Shown: piece by piece, positions 25,201 through 37,200 of the stretch
How positions within the stretch are numbered: the first letter of the stretch is position 1
Layout of the letters: each line of letters starts with the position of its first letter
Assembly (NCBI GenBank): GCA_025617745.1
Contig: CM046858.1
Span: 49,303,197-49,367,196, forward strand
Length of the DNA stretch: 64,000 bases
DNA from: Heliocidaris erythrogramma
Lineage: Eukaryota; Echinodermata; Echinoidea; Camarodonta; Echinometridae
Reading direction: 5' to 3'
Made by a program: the position numbers and the translations under genes
Notes under the pieces: generated by a model
What the model was told of the DNA's origin: nothing
Seen by the model: the letters and a program-made list of their open reading frames with translations, nothing else
The model's database searches: none

Positions 25201-28200
25201 AAAATATCTTGAAAATACTCTGATTTGATTACTCAGTAAGGAGAACAATCTCTCTAAAGTTTGCAGATTCCTTGCTAGATATTATCCCATGGGGGCTGCC
25301 ATTTTGAAAAAAAATGTGATATCATTGCGGTACATGTCATTACCTGTAAACAATGGATAAGATATTGCATAATGAATAGCTATTGTACAACTAAAGCCAC
25401 CCATGCAAAATGGCAGCCATCTTGGTACCCCCATTGTCTCGCACAGGTGATATCTAAGAGCAGTTGTAGGTCTTTGTCACTTCTTTGAAGAATTGACAAA
25501 CCTTTGTAAGACCAAGCAACTTACAAGTGCATGCCAAATCCTGCTTAACAAAAGAAAAAGCTGAACCAAATATCTTGACACAAATAGGTTATATGACAGG
25601 ATAAAAGTATCTTCATTTGAATGTACATGACTACAAAAATGGTTTATTATGAGAAAATCCAGTGTCATGCATTCCACAGCTAATCATGAGTGTCATCGTA
25701 GCTAGTGTATAGGTCAGTGTGTATCTCACAAATAAAACTGCTCTGACATTACTTTGTAAAGAAAATGGCAGCCCCCATGGGATAATGTCAAGCAAGGAAA
25801 CTGCAACTTTTGGAGACACTGTTCTCCTTCTTAAATAATCAAATAGGAGTAATTTCAAGATATTTGTAATAGGATGACAATTATCTACATGATTGTAGGC
25901 TAATGTTTGTTGCCTTTTATTCCCCTTTAACTCTTTCGTGACATTACTACACATTTGTGGTTTGGCTCAATAACTTTTGATTCAGAGCTCTATAAAAGAG
26001 ATTCCAGAAAGTGGGGCAAAAGAGCAAACATATCTGCATACACTGTGTCCATTTTTTTTTGGCATGACCATATTGCATTTGATAACGGGAAGTTTAAAAA
26101 AGGGGAATAAGCTTTAAAATCCTTAAATGGGCCACACATTGAGAGGTTCAAAATCATTGTGTTTTAACAAAATTTGCCATATTTTCAACTTTTCAACAAA
26201 GTTAGTAACAATGTATACTGTTTTCAAAGACATTATATCTTAATAGAACCATGTAGCCCTAAAATAAAAATATTGATGCCGATTTCAAAAGAAGAAAATG
26301 TGATCAATTTAGCCCTTAAATAATTCTTGTCATGAAAGGGTTAAGGAGATAATAATCTTTATTAGTGATGAGTTAAAGTCTGGAAAGAATAGGGATTCAA
26401 CGGGTGTCCGTGTAGAGACCCATTCTTAGAAGAAAAAAACCCAGAATTGATCTTATAGAATAGAACTGTTAACTAATTATATATGCATACTTCTTGAACA
26501 AAAGTTTCTGTTGACAATTCTAAAGCTTGCCAGAAGCTTGCCCGACAGAGCAACAACTTATGAATGCAAAATGAATCCATCCATAGAGATGCCATTATGC
26601 ATAGCAGGTGCACTAAATAGTTGGTAATTAAGGATTCTGGGGAGAAACATGCATACATATTGAAATACTCATAATATTCAGGCTTTATTCAAAAAATATT
26701 AAATATAATTATTAATAATTTCCTCTTTATAATTACAATATTGAAATACATTAGTAAACAGGTCTGTTAGAAGTCAGTCCATAAGGTTCCAATAGACCTG
26801 TTTACTAAGTGTTTTATGCATACTTTTGAAACAAAGGTTGTTCTTGACAACTTGAAAGCTTGCCAGAGGCTTGTCAGACATAGCAACAAGTAATGTATGC
26901 TAACTGGATTCCAAGTATTGTAGTTCATTCATTAATAACAGGTTAATGGAATACCTCGTTACTAGGTCCCCAGGAAAGAAACATCCATAAATGTGAATCA
27001 CTTAGTAAACAAGTCTATAGACTGCTTCAGTAATGTATGCAAATTTTATGCATACCTTTCAAACAAAGGTTGTTTTTGACAACCTGACAGCTTGCCGGGC
27101 ATAGCAACAAATAATGTATGCAAACTGGATTCCAAGCAGTGAGGCTCATTTATAAAAAGCATGTTCATGGAATACATGTAGCTCGTCACTTGGTGCTCAG
27201 AGAATATATGTGCATAAATTTGTATAGAAGCGGTCTATTCAATCCAAATCCATTAAAACAGTTTTTGTAACAGTGATTCTGTTGACTACTGCATCATCTC
27301 ATCAATGAAACTGAGGAATCATATTGGATATAATTTGATTTAGATATAACATGCATTTTCCATAGACTTATCTAATCTATGGCTAAGTATTTAATGGTTT
27401 AACCCTTTCAGGACAGGAATTATGTAAGGGCTAAATTGATCACATTTTCTTCTTCAAATTGGCAACAATAATATTTTTCTTTTAGTGCTACATGGTTCTA
27501 ATAAGATGTAATGTCTTGGAAACAATATACATGGTTAGGAACTTTGTCAAAAAGTTGAAAAAATTGCCAATTTCGATAAAAAAAAAAATGATTTTGAACC
27601 TCTCAATATGTTGCCAATTTAAGCATTTTAAAGCTTATTCTCTTTCTTAAAATTCCTGGCGTCGAATGCAATGTGGTAATGCAACAAAAATGGATACAGT
27701 GTGTGCAAAAATATTTGCTCTTTCTACTCATGCATCTGGTATATATTTTAGAGCTTTGAATCAAAAGTTATTGAGCCAAACCACAAAATGTGGTCAATTA
27801 ATTGACTTGAAAGGGTTTAATAAGAACCACTGCTTTTTAAGATGCCGTTCAGACCACACACCCATACACACGAAAAGTGAAACGAAAAGTATCATAAAGA
27901 AAATAATTATACAATATTTCATGTCGTGTTTTCTGTGAAGGGACATTTAACTGACAGATGATCAAGCAAAATTAGTTTCTGATGAGGCATATACAATAGA
28001 GCTGTATATTGTTAATATACTGTTAGAAACTCCCTTTATAATAGAGATTCTTTTTTTTTCACAAACACTTTCCAAGGGTAAAACAAAGAGAACCCTGAAA
28101 TGTATGTTGTCATGAAACATATGGCTGAGCACATGTACATAAAATATACAATTTGTCATTCTTCAGTCTGCACATAATTAACAGATTGAAATTGCATTTC

Positions 28201-31200
28201 AAGCTATTGCCATTTTACAAAATCAGTTTCACAGGCATAATTAGGTATTTACTTTTCACAACTGAAGTTTGGCATACTCATGGCTGGACAGTCTAACGAT
28301 TTAAATGTGCCTGGGTATTTTCATTTTACAGAAGAGATACATGCAATTATTAAACTAAATATAAACACTCATTTGTTATGCTCACACATATAAGTATTTA
28401 ATACTCAAAAACAAGGCATTAGCAAGATTGTGTCTCGCCCACTTGCGAAAACTGGAAATATCGTGATCTCCGTTGCCACGCAGAAGAATTGTATCTCTGG
28501 GTATCTGCCACAGAATGTAATATCCCATTAATGAGGAGGACTATTCATAAAATACTACTTCCCTCCATCGACTGCCCCCATCCCCCCTTTTAGAGATGGA
28601 ATAAAAAGTTACCATCAAGGTTGAAAAAGCAGTGATGGTTGTCAAAGAAGAGTCTTTCACGTAAACTATAACACTTGACCTGAAATGACCTTTGACCTTA
28701 CCATGTGAGCTCGAAGGTACCAAAACATGAATGTACTCCAAGTGCATCTATCACCCAAGTTAGGTTGTAATCCAAGCAAGTGTATTGTGCTATAAAGGCC
28801 AAGTCCAACCTAACAAAAAGTTGATTTGAATAAATAGAGAAAAATCCAACAAGCATAACAGTGAAAATTTCATCAAAATAGGATGTAAAATAAGAAAGTT
28901 ATGGTATTTTAAAGTTTCGCTTAACAGTTATATGCACATTCTGCTCAGTATGCAAATGAGGGAACCAGTGACGTCACCCACTCACTATTTCTTTTGTATT
29001 TTATTACATGAAATACGAAATATTTTAATTTTTCCTTGTTATAATGTGGACCAAGGTTTGATTCCTCGCTGAACATGTGTAATTTCCATTGTTGCAACCT
29101 ATACACAATTCAATAAGAGCTTCCTAATTGCGAAATCTGCAGAAATTAAAATATTCTATATTTCACATAATAAAATACAAAAGAAATAGTGAGTGGGTGA
29201 CATCACTGGTTCCCTCATTTGCATACTGAGCAGGATGTACATATAACTGTTTTGCGAAATTAAGCGAAACTTTAAAATACCATAACTTTCTTATTTTACA
29301 TCCTATTTTGATGAAATTTTCAGTGTTATGCTTGTTGGATTTTTCTCTATTTATTCAAATCAACTTTTTGTTAGGGTGGACTTGGCCTTTAAATAATATG
29401 TGATAAAGTAACCTTGTAACAGTGAAAGCAGTTCATAAAAAAACATCACATTCTTGTTATTATCCAATAAAAAAGAAAAAGATAACATAAAAACCTCTTT
29501 AAAAAGAATGTTAAATTTCACAACAACTATACTTTGGACTTCATCTATACATTGCAACATTTTATTGGGCCATAAAACAGGCCTCTTTAGGTTTCACATT
29601 CACGGTAGTAACAACATACTGCAGTTTAGGAGCTTGAATCTATAAGAAGTACTTATTTCACACCACTGTCATGACTACATGTATCACTTGACAAGTCTGA
29701 TTAATCTCTATTCACAAGATCTTCCTGGGAATTTACACCTTTCAGATTCACAATTCAATTACGAGATGCAATACAGCAAGCAAATTGGTTTTCAGTGTGT
29801 GTGCATGAATGTGATTGAATGTTTGAATGTCTATTTATGCTGTTGTACTGGGTCTCATAATAAGTAGTTGCATGGACAATTGCTTGGCCAAACAACCGTG
29901 AAGATAATAGTATACAAATATACAGGGCCCGAGGGAATGTAGTGCGATCTATTGAGGTAGAGCCCCAAGGAAAATTGACAATTGACTGTAGTCGCTGAAA
30001 CCGGACCTATAGATTGAATTAGATTTCCGAATAAAGGCCTTGTAGGTGTGTTTGATATCCCTCATCCAATCTAAATAGATATCTAGATTTGGATCGAACT
30101 TTGATCTAGGTATGACAAGTACCAATCACCAAAAAATATTTTGCTCTGTATGTTAGAGGTTCCATGTCGTTATACTTTATTGAAAATATGGGCTTCAAAT
30201 ATTACTTCTATAAAGAGATTTTGCAAGTTTAATTACACTCTCTAAAAGAGTAAAAGCAACTTTTTAGATGAGGGTTCATGCAGAACCAATCTCTGAGTTT
30301 GGTTCTGCGTGAGCATTTTAATGTTATCCTTTATTTCTTTCATACTCCTTATCTGTTGACCTATAGAATGCCAGATCATAAAGATCTTTCAGCTTGAGTT
30401 TCTACATTCTAGCTGTACACAAATGATTTGTTCAGGTGATTGGTACACTTTAATGTTGGATGGTCTTAATCTAACGTCGTTACTTAGGCCTCTAGATCTA
30501 AACACAGTGAACTCTACAACTTATAGATTGACGATTGATGATGGTCACTGAGACTGACCCCATAAATCGAAGTAGATTTCCGAATAAAGGCCCTGTATAT
30601 CAATTTGGTATATCCCTCTTCAAAAACTAAATACCGTAGATCTGGATCTAACTTTAATCTAGGTATATCTAACGTTACACAGTCTAGTAGATCTAACGTT
30701 AGTAGTAACACAATGAACGCTGACAACTTAGATAAATTTCTAACACATCATTTGATCAATCTGTGAAAGTCAGAGTTAGACCAAGGCTAGGACCGGCTAG
30801 CATTCTTTATGTTAGTATCGTAGATGTAGAAAGGGTCTAACAACAACCTTTGATGTTAATAATACAGTACCAGTACATACAGTTATTACAGTTTTAATAG
30901 ATAGGTTTACCTGATAGGTAAACAGCATATCCATAGGTACATTAGATCTAGATGCTTCATTTGTTTTTGGTCCTCATCGATAAAATCAAATCTTCTTCCT
31001 TCCAACGGACACTAGACAAGACATAGGTCGCCATGTTTTGATTTTCGACTGATGACGTGCATGTTCAACAAGCACTAACGTTTAGTTAGCACGATGAGAA
31101 ACAACTGATCAACTGACCTACGTCCATAGAGTTACCTAATTACCCACATGTCATGTGTCCGGACAGGTTGGTTATCCAGACAGGTCCCTTTTAAACAGTA

Positions 31201-34200
31201 TCAATCGAACAATTTTTCATGCAAATTGTCATCAATCTTTGACAAGATTATGAAATGCAAATATTCACTGGGTTTAGTGTTACTTGATACATATTTTTTG
31301 TAACATGCGACAGAATAATTTTTGTTAACTGTCCAGACACACAACAATTCATCATACATCTTTATGGATTCATGAAAATTCTCGGGCTTGGCGTAATCTC
31401 ATTGGTGCCTACGCCGTCCCATCGCGGGAGTCACCCGAGGGAGACTACTGGCTGCTCACCGTACGCGTCAGAAGAAATGATTCTAGGGAACAGGGGGCAG
31501 TCGGAGGCAAAATTGTAAAAATCTTATTCTCAAAAATGTGACATCACAAAACCTATGTTTTTCTCCCGGAGAGATTTCGTTTTCTAGTAGATTTATGATT
31601 TATCACATAAAGTGCTCCTGTCCTATCCAGGAACAAGGAATTTTCAATTCAATTCAATTCAAATTTATTCAAAATATCAAATATATGAGAATACAATATG
31701 GAACAATGAGGATATAACAATGAGGATATAACACTAAAATATTATAGAGCACTTAAAAAGTGTGTAATAAATATAACACCATTAAAGATAAAGTGAAACA
31801 TAAAGTTTGTTTATATTTTAAAGTGCTCACTATAGTCCATCCCAGAAAAAATGAAACCGTAAATCAAAGGGTTATTGTGACCACACTATGTGCTCTATGA
31901 CAATGATTATCTATTTGTGCCAGATTTGATAAAACTGTGAAAACACAACATGACGCAAGGGAAATACCACCTATATCACGAGATTGAACTGAAAAAGAAA
32001 CTGTCTGAAAGCAATTGGGAAAGGCTGATTATATAGCACATAAGAATTGGTGTATGCTGTTAAGGATTTGGTATCACCAAAATGATAAGAATTTGACTCA
32101 ATGCTGCTGAGAGTCACATGCACTGGACACAGAAATGTGTATATGGGACTACACACAAATTTACGGCCTAAACATTTCAGCTGTTTCTTGTCATATTTTG
32201 AATGTGAGGGCATTTGAAGAGCAAACCTATTCAGGAGACATTTCTGCTAGATGATAATCCTCCAAACTAACATAAAAAGAAGGAGAAAGTTCACAAATTA
32301 GTTTTTACCTTTCCTAGAACTCCACTTTCTCTTTAAGAAGTGTGGCATAACTACTGCTGCTGTTATCGTAATTGCCATTTTTGCCACTTTCGTCAACCTC
32401 GGCTGTCCACTCAAAATCAATCAGGACAAACAAGGATTGGAGCTCCCTCTACAGTAAGATTATTATTTTATGAAATAAATCCAGAGTAAAGCACAACCAT
32501 TGACTACTACCACTGAAGAACTACACAGAAGACACCTGGTATGGTTCTCACCAGTACTGTACATAGCACCCTTGGTGTTGATACCAAGGGTGAGAAATTT
32601 CAGAAAATAAAAACCATGTGTAGATTCCTCAAACAAGGGTACCGAGAAGGGTAATAAATCAGTCAATGCCTACTGCCAATCTCCAAATTTGTTTTGGTCT
32701 TCCCAAAGGCCACATTCACTCAATATGGACTAACATACATGTATGTGTCACTGTATTACTTTCAACCTGTAAAATTGCTTTGGTCCTCAAGGATCACCCC
32801 ATAGGATTTGAACCATGTGTGCAGGGCTGCCAACATTGGATAATAGTTGAGAATGAGATTATATGAGAAGCCAAGCGCGAGGGAGTGTGGGAGGGGACAT
32901 CCCCCTCCCCCCTCCCACGGTGCGTAGAAATTTCATTATTAGCGTGAGAGCGCGAGAATTGGCAGCCCTGCGTGTGAACCATGTTTCTGCCAAGAAGCCT
33001 GCTGCCCTCCCTCAAAGGAGTCCAATGGGAGAGGGAAGAGGTTGTAGTCCATCACCGTGTGAGAGATACATGTATATATTAAGTAACTTTTACCAGGGGG
33101 GGGGGGGGTAAACCAGGGGATGGTTGTCATTAGTGTGTCAGACCTCACCAATAATGATAATCATAACAGGATTTTCAATTACTGAAAGGATTTTCAATTA
33201 CTGAAAGAAATAAATCAATTAATGTACATGTACATCCTACCATGCTGTATGTATGAGTGATTGTGCTCATGTATGTTATTAGTATGTAGGGTAGCTGTAG
33301 GGTGTATCTTTAACGGTACTTCATCCATTTTGCAGCCCTAACTTTTGAAGTTGTGTGGATATGTGATAAATTACAAAAGAATTATAATTGTAAACTTGTG
33401 TGGGTGTGAAAAGGATAATTCGCTTATAACAATTTGGTAACACTTTATATTTTTCCACTCGAAAAACATCGCGTAATTTTTCAAATTTATTTCTTGACCG
33501 TTACTAGTACACATACTTGCGTTGATTTCTGAATAGCTTCCTCAGCAACAAGAGAAAGATTTTCATTTCTTACAAAGGAGTTATAGTACTTGTGACCTTG
33601 AAATTTCATGGGCAGTATTTAAAGGATGTCCACTATTAAAAAATATTGTGTGTGTACACACACACACACACACAAAACCTGTGCTAAGTTTCGCGGAACT
33701 TCATTTAAGTCTTCAAAAGGGACCTGTACCTTTTAAAGGGCAATCCAACCTTGGTAATAAGATGACTGGTGTGAAAGCAAAGCAAAAAAAAAAAAAGTTT
33801 GAAAGAAATTGGACAAGGAATAAGAAAGTTATGTATGTTTGAATGATGAGATTACTACATCTACGCAAATCTCAAATTGGCAATTTGGTGAGTCGATTGT
33901 GACATACTGGCGATCAAGTCACAAAAATATCACTAATTTGCAGTTTTCTCCTAAGCGCATTTACCCTCGGGGCAGTACTGAAATTTTATAGTAAATAGCA
34001 TACTGTTATAGGTCTTCATAAACAAAAAAGATCCTACTTAGTAATAAATTTTGAAGAAAAAAATGACATTTTCGTCATTTTGGGTGTTGGAACAAATGGG
34101 GGAGTTGTCCCCCACTGCATCACAGTGACATTACCGATTCGACCAATTTGAAATTCCCATATGCACATGTATAGTGATTATAACTTTCAAAACTTCATAA

Positions 34201-37200
34201 CTCTCTTATTGCTTGTCCGATTTCGTTTCTTTCAGAACAATTACCATTAAGGTTGGATTTCCCTTTAATGAAAAATCTAGTTATAATTATCGGTGAAGTC
34301 TGACCTGCACTACAGAAATGAGTATAATTTTTAAAGAATTTGTCCACTGTGTCTCACCTGCAAGGTTAACAGGTTGAGTAAAGATATCTTGTCTCTCTGC
34401 TTGAGTCCTGGTATCTACCTCAGAGAATTCAGCATACGTGGGACTATCAGAGATGGTTGTTGGCGTCACGATCACGTCTATGCCGTCTTCAAAGACATTC
34501 TGGAAATCCTGGGCGATGAGACGACGTACCCGCTGGGCGTGCAAGAAGTACCGCTCATAGTTCCTGACAGAATAGTAAGATGACAAACTTATACAATCAT
34601 ATCCTGTATATCCAGAAACATTTGAGATATGAAACAGCATGGATTGTTTAATGACTTCAACACTGCTCTCAAAGACATTATGGAAATCTTGGGCATTAAG
34701 ACGACGAAGGGCATGCAAGAAGTAACGCTTGTACGTAGCTCCTCTAAGCGTAACCAGATAAAAACTACCTGTATACATGCAATTATTTCACAATGTTGAA
34801 TTTCTTGAAACAGTCAAACCGACATATTACATGTTCATAAGTGGCCATCTATTTAAAGACCAGGGCCCCTGTTTCATAAAACTTGTTATCAGTAACAACT
34901 GCCACATTTCTATGACAAATTTGCTCACAGCCAATCAGATGCAAGGATTTCAGTAGCTTATAACTGTTATTGTAACTTATTATTGATAGCAAGTTTCATG
35001 AAATAGGGCCCAGGGCCGGTATTCAGTTCAAAACGTGCAATAATTACGCCTTTTACTTAGCATTTTGCTTGGCTACTTAAAATGGCTACGCTTGTATTCA
35101 GATCAAATTTAAATACTTTACTTTAGCAAGCCTACTTTAAGGCAAAATACTTTCTGATATCCATTGTAATGTCACATATCCTGTCCAAGAATGTGTCGGA
35201 TTACAAATGTAGATGCGCAGTTTATATTATATGAAAGTCACATACATGTAATGTACATGTACATGTTGTACCTGCTAATCAAGTAATGGGCTTAAGTCTG
35301 CTAGTGAGCTTTCTTATACTTTGGGTAAAATACTTAGTCAAAAGATTCAAATGAATAACAAAGTTGCTTAAGTCTTTTATTTCATTGTAAAAACTATTAA
35401 TAAACTACTCATATTTTGTACTTAAGTAAAGAATTGAATTCTGGCCGAGGTCTGCCTATAAATTACAGTGTTCTTTGTTATCTTTCATGCCAAATCTAAC
35501 GTGCCTTCCAATGTTGAAAAAAAATTTTCACAAGAGTTAAAAAAAAAAATTCAACTATAAAATTGAGATATTCTGCCATCCTCACAGTGATTGTTATATT
35601 TATGTTTTCTCTTTTTTTCACCAGACCTCTCTTTGGAAATTTCCACAATTCTTTCGGAGCTTTCAAGAGCTGTTCTCATGTGTATCTTTTCCTTCCAGGG
35701 TACACACTATTTCCTACTTTGCTTTGTTCAGTAATGCAGTTTTCCAACTTGATATTATTTTATTGTTTATTGACTGTATGTTAAAAAAAAAAAAAAAACC
35801 TGATGATGTCCTATAAATAGACCCGTTTACTAATTTTAAGCATAATTCTTGAACGAAAGTTTCTCTTGTTGACCTAAAAGCTTGCCCGACATAGCAACAA
35901 CTAATGCATGCAAAGTGGATTCCATCCATAGAGATGCTATTGTACATAGCAGATGCACTAAATAGTTGGTAACAAAGCATTCTGGAGGGAAACATGCATA
36001 AATTGAAATACATAACAGTAAACGGGCCTATTGCTTTGCTGTATGTATTTTTGTTTTGTTTTGTTTTTGGAAATATGAAAGTATTTTTTTTTTATACCAG
36101 GGCCTCAAAATGAAAGTAAGATCAATCACATGAAGTGCACTTCTTTCATGTCTTGATCATGTGATCCACCCTTTGAAGATTGTTTCATTTTCATTTCACC
36201 TACAAGCTTTCATCACACATATTCTCAGTCACAATTAAAGGGAGAGGCCACCCTGAGAGAAACAGATTTGTGAGAGTTTGAGCAAACTCCGATAAGAAAT
36301 ATGAAAGTTATGAATTTTTAAAGTTGTAATCAATCAAACACAAATTGGCAACTCTGTGATGTATCTTGCGAGCTCCTCATCCATTTGCTAAGTAAGTACA
36401 GAGAATTTCATAAATTTTCATTTTCTTAGTTGTTGATGAAGGAATAGATTTGTATCATACAGGTTTTGTGTAATAACGTATGAGCAATGATTATATCTAA
36501 GGTGCATGTATGATTGAATATTTTCTTTTATAGGGAGAAAGGAAATTAATGATTTTTGAGGTACAGGGCAAATGGGAGAGGAGCTTGCCAATATGTGTTT
36601 GATTGATTAAAACTTCAAATATTCATAACTTTCTTGTTTCGTATATTTTGAACAAACCTTCACTGATTTGTTTCTTCAATGTTTCTGCTACGTTTAAAAC
36701 CAACTTGTAATCAAGGTGGACGTCCCCTTTAAGTGCTATATAAATGTAACTATTATTATTCACTGTCATACTAACTTTTCCAAGAGGAAGTAATTGCCAG
36801 CCAAGATGCGACCTCTGACGGTGTCAAAGAAACCCTCATGTCTACTCAGTGCATACAACTCTTCAGTCGATCTTCCTTCGGAACTCCGATGACCTGATCA
36901 ATAAACAAAAATACATGTACATTTACATTATATCCCATAGCAGTAGTGACTCCTTTCAGTGATGTTTTGCAATTATCTTTTGATCTAAAATGATATGAAT
37001 TACACATTACACATGAGCAGAAAGAGCAAAACTCTCAGAACTTTCTTAGTCTATATCCAATGTGCAGTATGCTGTGCTGTTCATAAATAAATTGAAACTA
37101 ATAATTAAAGTCTTTAAATTACCAATGCGGTGTAAAGTATAAAATCACTATTCTCCTGTACAAATCAGCAAGTTTTCTGTTCATATTGGTAAATGTAAAA

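Larger units (their letters stand above)
9930..34357 (-). other. QRSL1 intron, 24.4 kb
   Basis: Last intron of QRSL1 with a GTGAGA donor and GCTCAG acceptor. Phase 1. It holds the 160-bp-unit array, the GA minisatellite and MITE families A, B, C, D, G, J and K. Parts with nothing recognised: 9930-10559, 12780-13550, 16245-17595, 19130-19960, 20280-20920, 21470-22120, 24740-25130, 27830-28790, 30700-31630 and 32345-33725. Confidence 0.9.
34564..36775 (-). other. QRSL1 intron, 2.2 kb
   Basis: Contains the partial copy of the next exon, a family C MITE, a family J MITE and the AAAGGGAGAGGCCACC MITE. 35012-35810 is AT-rich DNA with TACTTAAGTA-like stretches and nothing recognised. Confidence 0.9.

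Noticed and set aside
27666-27938. 90-codon ORF with [15 protein letters not shown]
   Set aside because: Lies in a family A MITE; a similar frame recurs on the opposite strand at 43396-43656 in another copy.
34287-34778. 163-codon ORF taken as a single gene
   Set aside because: It joins intron, a degraded exon copy and the real QRSL1 exon; the true exon is bounded by AG at 34564-34565 and GT at 34357-34356.
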